Assembly (NCBI GenBank): GCA_947644185.1
Contig: CANRZC010000084.1
Location: 1 to 8,911 of the forward strand
Source of the DNA: an uncultured Acetatifactor sp.
GTDB lineage: Bacteria > Bacillota > Clostridia > Lachnospirales > Lachnospiraceae
Length of the DNA stretch: 8,911 bases
Reading direction: 5' to 3'
In this document: positions 1 to 6,647 of the stretch, piece after piece
Layout: the number at the start of each line of letters is the position of its first letter
Numbering within the stretch: position 1 is the first letter of the stretch
The notes under the pieces: generated by a model
Database searches by the model: none
What the model was told of the DNA's origin: nothing
Seen by the model: the letters and a program-made list of their open reading frames with translations, nothing else
Program-made: the position numbers and the translations under genes

Positions 1-168
1 TCGCCAGTTTGTTGGCGAATATGCCTGCACCAATACCCCCTGCCAATCCTCCTGTGTAAATGCGTAGATAGGGGTTTTTAATTCAGAAGGCCTAGTGCTG
101 AAATAGCCTATTACTGCTGCCAACCCCAAAGCCACTGCTGCCAGCCAGATTTTTTTTCGTTTACGCAT
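1..168 (-). CDS. Membrane-anchored protein of unknown function, N-terminal part (cut by window edge)
   Basis: Only the first 56 codons are present; the gene runs off the left edge. The ATG at 168 is preceded by an AGGTGG Shine-Dalgarno site six bases upstream, and the start lies 15 bases after the stop of the transporter ATPase gene, so it is very likely the next gene of the same operon. The N-terminus is strongly basic (MRKRKK) and is followed by a single hydrophobic segment at about residues 7-23 with no lipobox cysteine. That fits an uncleaved signal anchor with the rest outside the cell, or a Sec signal peptide. After the segment the chain becomes polar (for example TPIYAFTQEDWQG). I do not recognise the family. 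It does not look like the N-terminus of a typical MalF/MalG permease, which would enter several membrane spans, but with 56 residues a permease cannot be fully excluded. Confidence 0.75.
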   Translation of the reverse strand, partial: MRKRKKIWLAAVALGLAAVIGYFSTRPSELKTPIYAFTQEDWQGVLVQAYSPTNWR

Positions 169-183
169 ATTCTGCCACCTACC

Positions 184-1296
184 TTATAAATAAATACGTT
201 CGCCGGATGTGGGGTCAAAGAACCAGAACAGGTTCATATCAAGCTGAATTTTCACCTTATCTCCTGCCTTGTATTTCGCCCAGATGGGGCAGCGTACAAT
301 CACAGTATCCGTTCCACATTTTACGTAGACGTACCTGTTTGCACCAATCAGCTCCACCAGCTCTACTTCCCCTGCCAGCAAAGCAGCGCCCTCCGGTATT
401 GTCTCAGGAATACTTAAGAATTCCGGGCGAATGCCGCCTATCACATCCTTGCTCACATAGTCCTCCAGATTTTGTGTCACCATTTTCTCAGGAATGGGAA
501 TCAGGAAATAGTTGTTGCTGAGCCAGTAGGAGCCCTTTTCCCGAATCACTCTGGCTCTGATAAAGTTTGCCTGGGGGGAGCCAATAAAGCCTGCAGTGAA
601 CATATTCTTTGGATCCGTATAGATTTCCTCAGGGCTTCCGATCTGCTGAATCAGTCCGCCGTTCATGACCACAATTCTGTCTCCCATAGTCATGGCCTCT
701 GTCTGGTCATGAGTGACATAGATTGTGGTGGCATTTAATTCCTTATGGAGCTTGATGATTTCTGTCCGCATTTCCGTCCGCATCTTAGCGTCCAGATTAG
801 ACAGAGGCTCATCCATTAAAAATACTGCCGGATCTCTCACAATTGCCCGGCCCAGTGCAACTCTCTGTCTCTGACCACCAGATACATCCTTTGGCTGTCT
901 GTCCAGCAGGTGGGAGATTTGCAGCTTTTTGGCCTTTTCATTTACCATTTCATCAATTCTATATTTTTCAACCTTCCGCAGTCTGAGGCCGAAGGCAATA
1001 TTTTCATACAAATTAAAGTTGGGATACAGGGCATAATTCTGGAATACCATGGCAATATTCCTATCTTTTGGCGACACCTGATTGACCACTTTTCCGTCAA
1101 TCTCAACTGTCCCCCGGGTAATGCTTTCCAGTCCCGCAATCATGCGCAGCGTTGTGGTTTTTCCACAGCCTGAGGGACCCACAAACACAATAAATTCTCC
1201 TTCTTCGATCTCCAGGTTGAATTCCTTTACAGCAGGTGCAACATTTTTCGCATTGGGGTAAATTTTCCATACATCGTTCAGGATTACTTTCTTCAT
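184..1296 (-). CDS. msmK: Carbohydrate ABC transporter ATP-binding protein, MsmK/UgpC type
   Basis: This is the cytoplasmic ATPase subunit of a type I sugar importer; it hydrolyses ATP to drive a pair of MalF/MalG-like permeases. Counting from the upstream ATG at 1302, the sequence shows Walker A GPSGCGKT (42-49), the Q-loop glutamine in MVFQNYALYP (about 88), an ABC signature VSGGQRQR (140-147), Walker B VFLMDEP (160-166) followed by the D-loop SNLD, and the switch histidine in YVTHDQTEA (198). Residues from about 240 to the end form the OB/TOBE-like regulatory domain typical of MalK, MsmK and UgpC. The length of about 370 residues is normal for the family. The signature begins with Val rather than the usual Leu. 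Start: the ATG at 1302 lies only 2 bases from the AGGAGG (1305-1310), whereas the ATG at 1296 lies 8 bases away, so 1296 (370 residues, MKKVILND) is preferred. In Firmicutes one MsmK-like ATPase often serves several importers; location in this operon suggests but does not prove dedication. The symbol is by family resemblance. Confidence 0.95.
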   Translation of the reverse strand: MKKVILNDVWKIYPNAKNVAPAVKEFNLEIEEGEFIVFVGPSGCGKTTTLRMIAGLESITRGTVEIDGKVVNQVSPKDRNIAMVFQNYALYPNFNLYENIAFGLRLRKVEKYRIDEMVNEKAKKLQISHLLDRQPKDVSGGQRQRVALGRAIVRDPAVFLMDEPLSNLDAKMRTEMRTEIIKLHKELNATTIYVTHDQTEAMTMGDRIVVMNGGLIQQIGSPEEIYTDPKNMFTAGFIGSPQANFIRARVIREKGSYWLSNNYFLIPIPEKMVTQNLEDYVSKDVIGGIRPEFLSIPETIPEGAALLAGEVELVELIGANRYVYVKCGTDTVIVRCPIWAKYKAGDKVKIQLDMNLFWFFDPTSGERIYL

Positions 1297-1302
1297 TGCC
1301 AT

Positions 1303-1310
1303 CCCCTCCT
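1303..1310 (-). promoter_or_regulatory. Shine-Dalgarno site that decides the ATPase start
   Basis: An AGGAGG core (1305-1310) followed by GG abuts the first ATG at 1302. The spacing of 8 bases to the second in-frame ATG at 1296, against 2 bases to the first, favours initiation at 1296. Confidence 0.7.
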
Positions 1311-1328
1311 CTCTCCAAAACGGACGCT

Positions 1329-1372
1329 AAAAACAGCCGCCTGGCGCTTCGAAAAGCGCCAGGAGAACTGCT
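1329..1372 (-). terminator. Terminator-like hairpin with UUCG loop between binding-protein and ATPase genes
   Basis: On the minus strand a perfect 10 bp stem (1354-1363 with 1340-1349; CCTGGCGCTT/AAGCGCCAGG) closes a TTCG tetraloop, one of the most stable RNA loops. An outer helix AGCAG/CTGTT (1368-1372 with 1332-1336) can extend it, and a run of five U residues (1329-1333) follows. This has the form of an intrinsic terminator placed 12 bases after the binding-protein stop codon. Only about 25 bases separate it from the ATPase ribosome-binding site, which leaves no room for a new promoter. It is therefore most likely a leaky terminator or a 3'-end stabiliser that lets some transcripts continue. 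Confidence 0.8.
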
Positions 1373-1384
1373 CTCTTTGTCTGG

Positions 1385-2929
1385 TTATCTGATATAGGCA
1401 TCCCAGTTAATCAGCTCATTTGCATTTACGTAATCATCATATTCCTTCAGCGCGTCTACCAGCTGTGCTTCGCCGTTGGCCGCTTTCTTTAAGGCTTCTA
1501 CCATCTTGTCCGGATCCATGGGGATATCCACAACATAGTCGGTGGCAGCCTTCAGGCCATCGTATATGGGCTGCAGGTTTTCGTTTAATTTGTACTCCGT
1601 GGTAAAGGGAGGGATTCCGTAGGTCGCAAACTTTGTGGTGTTTTCATCCATTCTGAGGGGATAAATGGTCTCGCTTGCATTGTTAGGGTTGGGCGCATAT
1701 GCAGCTTGCTGTACAGCCTCGCTGGTCATAAAGCTTAAATAGGCCCATGCTGCCTCTTTGTTCTCGCTCTCGGAGCACATGCTGTAGCCGATAACTGTCT
1801 GCTGCGCACCCCTGTCGCCGTTAGGTCCTGCAAAAGGCGCAAAGAAGGCCTGCCTGAATTTCGGTTCCCCAGTGGTTGTGTCTGTGGTATAAGCCCATGC
1901 GGAGCTCCCCGGGAACATAGCCGCTGCCCCGCTCTGCCAGTCAATATCCCAAACGGTACCGTCTAAGCCCATTGCATTTCTGTCATCAGCAGACAGTGTG
2001 TGGGAATAGTTGTTTGCCTGAATCTGCAGATATTTATCCAGTGCTTCGATAGCTGCAGGATCTTCGCCGAAGTTGGAGAGATACTGCCCGTCTACTTCCT
2101 TGTATCCCTTTACACCGTAAGCTGCCAGGAAAATCTGCGGGAATCTGATATAGTCCATATCATCCATATTTCTTGCGATAGCTACCTGCATATTCTTGGA
2201 ATCGCTCTTATCGGTTATCTTGTTACAAATGTCCATAAATGTGTCAATTGTCATATCGTTGGTAGGATAATCCACATTTGCCTTGTCAAACACATCCAGG
2301 TTGGCAACGATAATCTGGGGCATAACCGTCATGGGAAGCGCATAAACCTGTCCGTCCACAGACATATCCTCGATAACGCCAGGGATAAAGTTATTGACAA
2401 AGTTGGCATCGTTTTCTATATATCCATTTAACGGCTCTGCCCACTCATTATTGCAGATCCGAAGCATGGTGTGGTGATCGCCTTCCCAGAAGAACAAGTC
2501 AGGTGCTTCCCCTCCTGCAATGGCAGCCTGCAATTCTTCCCAGCCTTTGTTTACCACAAAATTGATCTTCAGATTGGGGAAATACTTCTTTACAAACTCA
2601 TAATAGGGATCCCCTTCCTGCTGTGCCACAACAGAGTTGGTGCCCTTCTCGTTGTCCAGACGAGCCCAGATAGTGATTTCACCGGAAATCTCATTGACTG
2701 TCAGGCCATTTTCATCCTTTCCAGCTGCGGGAGCTTCCCCGTCCTCTGCCTCTGTGGATGGATCTGTGGTGGCACTGTCATCGGCGCTGTCATCGGTACT
2801 GTCAGCAGTGCTTTCGGTGGTACTGCTTGTGGTGCTGTCAGGTGTCTCTTCTTTTCCACATCCTGCAGCCATGGACACAACCATTACTCCAGCCAGTAAA
2901 AGTGCCAGTGTTTTTTTGAACTTACTCAT
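1385..2929 (-). CDS. Extracellular sugar-binding lipoprotein of an ABC importer (family 1 solute-binding protein)
   Basis: The 514-residue product begins with a lipoprotein signal peptide: basic SKFKK, a hydrophobic core at about residues 8-20, and the lipobox MAAGC, giving lipidation at Cys24. A low-complexity Ser/Thr/Asp/Glu/Ala-rich linker (about 25-75) tethers the binding domain to the membrane surface. The remainder has the look of a large family 1 carbohydrate-binding protein: ISGEITIWAR opening the fold, then EELQAAIAGGEAPDLFFWEGD, MTVMPQIIVANLDVFDKANV, GSSAWAY and EAAWAYLSFMTSEAVQQ, all placed as in MalE-like proteins. It lies directly before an MsmK-type ATPase gene. Start: ATG 2929 has an AAGGAGG Shine-Dalgarno (2938-2943) 8 bases upstream, the best site in the operon. 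The ligand cannot be read from the sequence; a manno-oligosaccharide is inferred from the neighbouring GH130 enzyme. No permease genes are in the window. Confidence 0.93.
   Translation of the reverse strand: MSKFKKTLALLLAGVMVVSMAAGCGKEETPDSTTSSTTESTADSTDDSADDSATTDPSTEAEDGEAPAAGKDENGLTVNEISGEITIWARLDNEKGTNSVVAQQEGDPYYEFVKKYFPNLKINFVVNKGWEELQAAIAGGEAPDLFFWEGDHHTMLRICNNEWAEPLNGYIENDANFVNNFIPGVIEDMSVDGQVYALPMTVMPQIIVANLDVFDKANVDYPTNDMTIDTFMDICNKITDKSDSKNMQVAIARNMDDMDYIRFPQIFLAAYGVKGYKEVDGQYLSNFGEDPAAIEALDKYLQIQANNYSHTLSADDRNAMGLDGTVWDIDWQSGAAAMFPGSSAWAYTTDTTTGEPKFRQAFFAPFAGPNGDRGAQQTVIGYSMCSESENKEAAWAYLSFMTSEAVQQAAYAPNPNNASETIYPLRMDENTTKFATYGIPPFTTEYKLNENLQPIYDGLKAATDYVVDIPMDPDKMVEALKKAANGEAQLVDALKEYDDYVNANELINWDAYIR
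2771..2806 (-). repeat. Three tandem 12-bp repeats in the lipoprotein linker
   Basis: Three adjacent 12-base units (2771-2782, 2783-2794, 2795-2806) differ by one to three bases and encode the four-residue repeats ADST, DDSA and DDSA on the minus strand. They lie inside the acidic Ser/Thr-rich tether after the lipidated cysteine. Such in-frame coding repeats can gain or lose units by slippage, so linker length may vary between strains. Confidence 0.75.
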
Positions 2930-2969
2930 TTCATTTTCCTCCTTTTAATGAAAAATGTATTTATTACAA

Positions 2970-2995
2970 AACAAAACAACCTTGGTTATTTTGTT
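2970..2995 (-). promoter_or_regulatory. Intergenic stem-loop upstream of the sugar-binding protein gene
   Basis: An almost perfect inverted repeat occupies the 80-base gap between the unassigned enzyme and the binding-protein gene. On the minus strand AACAAAATAACC (2984-2995) pairs with GGTTGTTTTGTT (2970-2981) with one U-G wobble. Sterically the hairpin has 11 pairs with a CAAG loop. No good promoter is visible next to it. The likely role is an RNA stem-loop that protects the 5' end of the downstream message after processing, or a weak attenuator. As DNA the same palindrome could be a dimeric repressor operator. Confidence 0.6.
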
Positions 2996-3009
2996 ATTGC
3001 ACATAATAT

Positions 3010-4512
3010 TTATTTTCCTAGATACAAAAGCTCTTCTCCCTGGCTTCCCACAAGAAAGTCTTTTGTCCTCTTTGGTGCCTGGGTTAAAAGCGACAGCATT
3101 TTGTATTCTCCGGCTGCCAGGGTAACTGTAATCTCATCTGTAAAATCCCCTTCCTTTTTCATGGAGAAGAGCTCCCAGACCTGAAAACCCTTTGCGAACA
3201 AGTCCGGGCTTTGCTTCTTCCAGATATCGCCTGCCGTAAAATGGACGGTGATCTCTCTATCAAAGGGATTCTGTAGCAAATATACCGGCGAAGTTTCTTT
3301 CGCCAGCCAGTCCGTAATGGAGACATCCAGGGCATATACCCACTCTTCGTCAGTGGTCCTCACCAGCGCCTCCAGCCACATCAGATACCCTGCCCCATAC
3401 ACAGAGCGGTGCCCTGCAAAATCTCCGCAGGCCACAGGCTCTCCCATGCGCTGCAGTCGCTCATAGGGAATGGCTGAGGACAGCTCAGGACGAGTTTCCT
3501 TTAGCTTCTCCTTTCCCTGCCCGTAGAACAGCTGAAAAGAAGACATCACATGACGGCTCCAGTTGCAGACAGCCTCTGCCAGCGCCGGACAGTAACGAAC
3601 TGCCGGGAGCAGCATCTGCATGGGCATTAAGCTCTCCATACTGTAGGCAGAATCCACTGCGTCCTTTCTGGTATCGCCCCGCCAGCCCATCATCAGCCCA
3701 TTGACACATTCCCTGCCCCAGTTGCCTGTCTGCAGGGGGCCGTTTTCATGGTCAAATACCCAGAAAGCGGTTTTCTCTACATCATTTGTGTGCCCATGGG
3801 CATGGAGCCAGGCAGCGGCAAGCACCCCAGCGCTTCCATTGGGAATCTCATACCAAGGGTTTTTGTCATAGGTCTGATACCGGCGGATGGCTTCCACACT
3901 TTCCTCCAGGCAGCCCTCCAGACCCAGCACACTGTGGGCAAACAGCATCTCATAGGCATAGCCTGCCAGAGAATCCGGCTGGCGGTAAATGTCCTTGTGG
4001 GTAAAAGGGGCATAGCTTCTGAAGTCAAAGCCCTGGCCATTGTAATCATATCCAATATACTCCGCCATTTTTTTCATTGTAGAGGCAGAGGCCTCAAGCT
4101 TCTCTTTGGCATCCTCATTTCCCGTATACAATGTGCGGTATACAGCCCCTGCCAGTAAATTCACATAGAATAAATACCAGTATTCCGTGGCCTTACCTTT
4201 TGGTGCGTTTAAAAATATCTGGTACTCCTGGCTGAAAAAGTCAAAATAGGTAGGCGCAATCCAGTCTGTCTTACGTCCCATAAGCCACTCACCAACGGCC
4301 AGGATTCCCCAGGTCACCATTTCATTGGACTGGCTTAAGGTATAAGCGCCAAAGATAGGATGTCCGTTTTCGGGATTGATGCGGGTGATTTTGTTGGCTG
4401 GATCATGTACTGCCTGCATAAATCGCTGATTCAATTCTCTATAATTTGGAAGGGAAAGCTCAGGAATGGCTTTCATACTGTCCAAATCAGGAAAATGATA
4501 CTGTAGTTCCAT
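3010..4512 (-). CDS. Unassigned cytoplasmic protein, possible (alpha/alpha)-barrel carbohydrate-active enzyme
   Basis: The 500-residue product has no signal peptide or membrane span, and I cannot name its family. The first 400 residues are rich in amphipathic helices with aromatic and Gly/Pro-rich turns (EYWYLFYVNLLAGAVYRTLY, RQPDSLAGYAYEMLF, NPWYEIPNGSAGVLAAAW, GNWGRECVNGLMMGWRGD, SVYGAGYLMWLEAL). This resembles six-hairpin barrels of many glycosidases and epimerases. Residues about 410-480 (VYLLQNPFDREITVHF ... GEYKMLSL) read as a small beta-sandwich such as ends many glycosidases. Candidate acidic residues lie in RQPDS, WYEIPNG and MGEPVACGD. It sits 24 bases after the GH130-fusion gene and before the sugar-binding gene, so a role in handling the same imported saccharide is inferred. 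Start: the reading frame opens at a GTG (4527), but ATG 4512 has an AGGA site 8 bases upstream and is preferred. Existence of the gene is sure; the function is open. Confidence 0.88.
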   Translation of the reverse strand: MELQYHFPDLDSMKAIPELSLPNYRELNQRFMQAVHDPANKITRINPENGHPIFGAYTLSQSNEMVTWGILAVGEWLMGRKTDWIAPTYFDFFSQEYQIFLNAPKGKATEYWYLFYVNLLAGAVYRTLYTGNEDAKEKLEASASTMKKMAEYIGYDYNGQGFDFRSYAPFTHKDIYRQPDSLAGYAYEMLFAHSVLGLEGCLEESVEAIRRYQTYDKNPWYEIPNGSAGVLAAAWLHAHGHTNDVEKTAFWVFDHENGPLQTGNWGRECVNGLMMGWRGDTRKDAVDSAYSMESLMPMQMLLPAVRYCPALAEAVCNWSRHVMSSFQLFYGQGKEKLKETRPELSSAIPYERLQRMGEPVACGDFAGHRSVYGAGYLMWLEALVRTTDEEWVYALDVSITDWLAKETSPVYLLQNPFDREITVHFTAGDIWKKQSPDLFAKGFQVWELFSMKKEGDFTDEITVTLAAGEYKMLSLLTQAPKRTKDFLVGSQGEELLYLGK

Positions 4513-4536
4513 AAGCTTTGTCCTCACAATCCAAAC

Positions 4537-6435
4537 TTAATATGCCTTGTTCTCAGGACAGCTGCACCTTCCAACAAATTGGTCTGAACCGCCGTAGTAG
4601 GCATGCCAGCTTCCATTCTGTAGCAATACGGTATCCAGGAAAATGGTTCCTTTCGCGGATTCCGGGACACTGGCCAGGCGGTCTGACACCTTTTCAAAGG
4701 GGAGAGTGGCCTTAATGACAGGATTGCTCATATAATCCTTTCTGATCTCTGGATTTTCCCTGGAAAAAAGTGCCTCGCCAATGGCATAAAAGTAGTCCTT
4801 TTTCTGAATTTTAGAGAAATTCCCTGCAAAAAACAGAAGAATATCATCCTGGCCGGGCGTATGATAGTCTGTCAGCGCCACGCACACCTCGTTTAGAGAC
4901 CCGGTAAATCCTACCGCATCAAAAGGCTTTGTCTCCCAATGCACAAAGTCCTCTGAATAGGCGATCTGGCTATTGGTATACAACACATACCTTCCATTCA
5001 GCTTTACTGCATTTCCCTCTGGGTCACATAAAATTGCAGCAGATTTAGAAAGCATGGCATTTCCTTCCTTATCTCGGAGAAGGGGACCTTTTTTCTCCCA
5101 GTGGATAAGGTCCTTGGACACTGCATGGAACAGATACACCTCATCTGGATAATGGTATGCCCCATACAGCATATGCCACTCATCCCCCACCCGGCAGATT
5201 CTCGGGTCTTCGCAGCCTCCCGGAAGCTCTAGTGCATCCTCTGCGTCAAGCACCGGATTCTGCCCGTACTTCTCAAAATGGATGCCGTCCTCACTGATTG
5301 CCAGGCCAATTCTGGATGTCCCTAAATAAGGTGTGTCGGATTCCGCTCTGTCTTCTGCTCGGTACAGCATGTAGTACCGGCCTTCATGAAAGACCACTGC
5401 TGGATTATATACTGCCCAGGAGTCAAAGCCTGTTTCTGACGGGGATAGCACTGGTTTTGTTTCCTTCTCTGTAAAGGGTCCAATGGCCCATTGGGGATAG
5501 GTAGGTAAAAAAGGATCGTCGATCTCCAGCACGCAGGCCTCACAATCGGAAACGCCTGTATATAATTCCCATCTGCCGTTTTCCTTCCTTACCAGGCCCC
5601 CTGAGAAAATCACATCCTTCAGATCCGGGCGCTTCGCTGCGCCTGTTGGGATTTCTCTCCTGGTTGCAATGATTTTTACCTGCGTATGCTCCATGGTCTC
5701 AGGGTCAAACACAAAGCTCATGGAATGATAATGCAGCTCCTTTTTTTCACATCTGTAAGCGATATGTCCCAGCACGCCCAGCCGGCCGTCTTCTAATAAA
5801 GTAATCTGGTTTGCGCCACCCCACTCGTCCGGCAGGAAATGTGTGTCATAAATCTTCGCATTGTCAATTACATCTGCGTTTAGCCCATCCAAACTGTCCA
5901 CGCAGGTAAATCCGATTTTGCCCAGGCCCCCCTTTTCCCCCTGAGGTCTGGAGAACACAGCGATTCTGCCATCCTTCATTTTACCCAGGCGAATGTCCTT
6001 CATGTGGGCCGGGCCTTCCGCAAAAAGTCTCAGCTCACTGATGGTCTTTCCTCTATAGAAAAGTGTTTTCCAGTTGATAACTTTCTCATGGTGCAGCGGA
6101 TCCGTCTCTATCTGTACACCGCCCAGGACCAGTTCATCGTCGATACGTGTCACAAAGGGATCCTGAAATTTTTCAAATACCATCTCTGGAAAATCCACTG
6201 TATAGACCCGCTCTCCGGTTTTCCTGAAAATACGTACAAATGAGATTTCATTGTCTCTTTTCTCTACCCGCCCTGCAATATAGACATTGCCTGCATCTTC
6301 AAATTCCTGGCTGATATTATAGACATCATATCCCTCTACACCGAGAAATGTCAGCTTGTTAGCTGAATAGACATGTTTTTCTGTCTCATAATGCTTCAAT
6401 AGTTCTCTGCAGCTCACTGCCCTTATTTGATCCAT
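4537..6435 (-). CDS. Tandem-propeller enzyme: DUF1861 (GT108-like) fused to GH130 mannoside phosphorylase-like domain
   Basis: The 632-residue cytoplasmic protein has two halves. Residues 1 to about 310 match DUF1861: KLTFLGVEGYDVYN (27-40), FQDPFVTRI (90-98) followed by ELVLGGVQ, and WGGANQITLLEDGRLGVLGHIA at about 205-225. Leishmania members of DUF1861 are, to my knowledge, the GT108 beta-1,2-mannosyltransferase/phosphorylases. Residues about 320-632 match GH130: NPAVVFHEGRYYMLYRAED (344-362), TSRIGLAISEDGIHFE (373-388), GCEDPRI (407-413) with Asp410 at the family's proton-donor position, LSKSAAI (462-468) and YYGGSDQFVG (613-622). GH130 enzymes mostly phosphorolyse beta-mannosides to mannose 1-phosphate; some are hydrolases, and the residues I can align do not settle which applies here. 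Usual GH130 length is about 300-400 residues, so this is a genuine fusion with no stop between the halves. It heads the operon. Start: ATG 6435 has AGGAG (6447-6451) at a rather long 11-base spacing. Confidence 0.87.
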   Translation of the reverse strand: MDQIRAVSCRELLKHYETEKHVYSANKLTFLGVEGYDVYNISQEFEDAGNVYIAGRVEKRDNEISFVRIFRKTGERVYTVDFPEMVFEKFQDPFVTRIDDELVLGGVQIETDPLHHEKVINWKTLFYRGKTISELRLFAEGPAHMKDIRLGKMKDGRIAVFSRPQGEKGGLGKIGFTCVDSLDGLNADVIDNAKIYDTHFLPDEWGGANQITLLEDGRLGVLGHIAYRCEKKELHYHSMSFVFDPETMEHTQVKIIATRREIPTGAAKRPDLKDVIFSGGLVRKENGRWELYTGVSDCEACVLEIDDPFLPTYPQWAIGPFTEKETKPVLSPSETGFDSWAVYNPAVVFHEGRYYMLYRAEDRAESDTPYLGTSRIGLAISEDGIHFEKYGQNPVLDAEDALELPGGCEDPRICRVGDEWHMLYGAYHYPDEVYLFHAVSKDLIHWEKKGPLLRDKEGNAMLSKSAAILCDPEGNAVKLNGRYVLYTNSQIAYSEDFVHWETKPFDAVGFTGSLNEVCVALTDYHTPGQDDILLFFAGNFSKIQKKDYFYAIGEALFSRENPEIRKDYMSNPVIKATLPFEKVSDRLASVPESAKGTIFLDTVLLQNGSWHAYYGGSDQFVGRCSCPENKAY

Positions 6436-6449
6436 GACGCTTCACACTC

Positions 6450-6485
6450 CTATTCTTTTATGATAATCCTGCATGTGTATCGCAC
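6450..6485 (-). CDS. Possible 11-codon leader ORF before the GH130-fusion gene
   Basis: A GTG at 6485 follows an AGGAG (6493-6497) at a 7-base spacing and opens an 11-codon frame (MRYTCRIIIKE if translated). Its TAG stop (6450-6452) overlaps the Shine-Dalgarno site (6447-6451) of the GH130-fusion gene. The arrangement would allow translational coupling or a small leader peptide, and the 11-base spacing of the main gene's ribosome-binding site makes help from coupling plausible. It is too short to judge by composition, has a GTG start and could be chance. Confidence 0.25.
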   Translation of the reverse strand: MRYTCRIIIKE

Positions 6486-6512
6486 CTATATTCTCCTGGA
6501 TTCTTGCTTTCC

Positions 6513-6518
6513 CGTATA
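6513..6518 (-). promoter_or_regulatory. Candidate -10 box of the GH130-fusion operon
   Basis: TATACG on the minus strand matches four of six positions of TATAAT. The region 17 bases upstream (6536-6541, AAGCTT) has no -35 consensus and overlaps the end of the proximal 21-bp repeat. A poor -35 covered by an activator site is typical of AraC-family-dependent promoters. Transcription would begin near 6506 and leave a leader of about 70 bases. Confidence 0.45.
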
Positions 6519-6537
6519 GAGGTCATTGTTAAAAAAA

Positions 6538-6599
6538 GCTTTGTTTTTTGCGAAAAACGCCTTCATTTTTTGCGAATAGCTTTGTTTTTTAGTAAAAAA
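6538..6599 (-). promoter_or_regulatory. Three head-to-tail 20-21 bp repeats, candidate AraC-type activator operator
   Basis: Three contiguous direct repeats share a GC-(C/T)TT-x-x-TTTTTT core, read on the plus strand: 6538-6558, 6559-6578 and 6579-6599. The first two also share TTTTTTGCGAA; the third reads TTTTTTAGTAA at that place. The period of 21 and 20 bases is two helical turns, so all copies face the same side of the DNA. AraC-family proteins are known to bind direct half-sites spaced about 21 bp, and the proximal copy touches the -35 region of the candidate promoter. The regulator gene next door is the natural candidate binder (inference). The A/T tracts could also simply bend the DNA. 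Confidence 0.55.
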
Positions 6600-6615
6600 T
6601 CCATATGATACCAAC

Positions 6616-6646
6616 CGAGTAGGGGAATGCATTTCTCCACTACTCG
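6616..6646. repeat. Intergenic palindrome (hairpin)
   Basis: CGAGTAG (6616-6622) pairs with CTACTCG (6640-6646). The inner part GGGGAA/TTCTCC extends the stem to about 13 pairs, with one bulged base and a TGCAT loop. It lies next to a second, GC-rich palindrome and carries no U-run on either strand, so it is not a standard terminator. Confidence 0.7.
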
Positions 6647-6647
6647 C

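Noticed and set aside
2000..2899. Two plus-strand reading frames of 143 and 142 codons
   Set aside because: They lie wholly antisense inside the sugar-binding lipoprotein gene, whose signal peptide, lipobox and family features are clear. No supporting ribosome-binding sites or domains.
2950..2990. Internal promoter just before the sugar-binding gene
   Set aside because: A/T-rich hexamers such as TACATT and TTGTTT occur, but not at an accepted 16-18 base spacing. The hairpin explains the gap better.
4513..4527. GTG start at 4527 for the unassigned enzyme
   Set aside because: The ATG at 4512 has an AGGA site at a good 8-base spacing, whereas the GTG has only a weak GGA two bases away.
4537..6435. 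GH43 or GH32 assignment for the enzyme
   Set aside because: The propeller motifs SRIGLAIS-DG-F and GCEDPR, and the terminal YYGGSD, are those of GH130. The N-terminal half fits DUF1861 rather than a second GH43 or GH32 module.
6538..6599. CRISPR array
   Set aside because: The repeats are contiguous with no unique spacers and only three imperfect copies.
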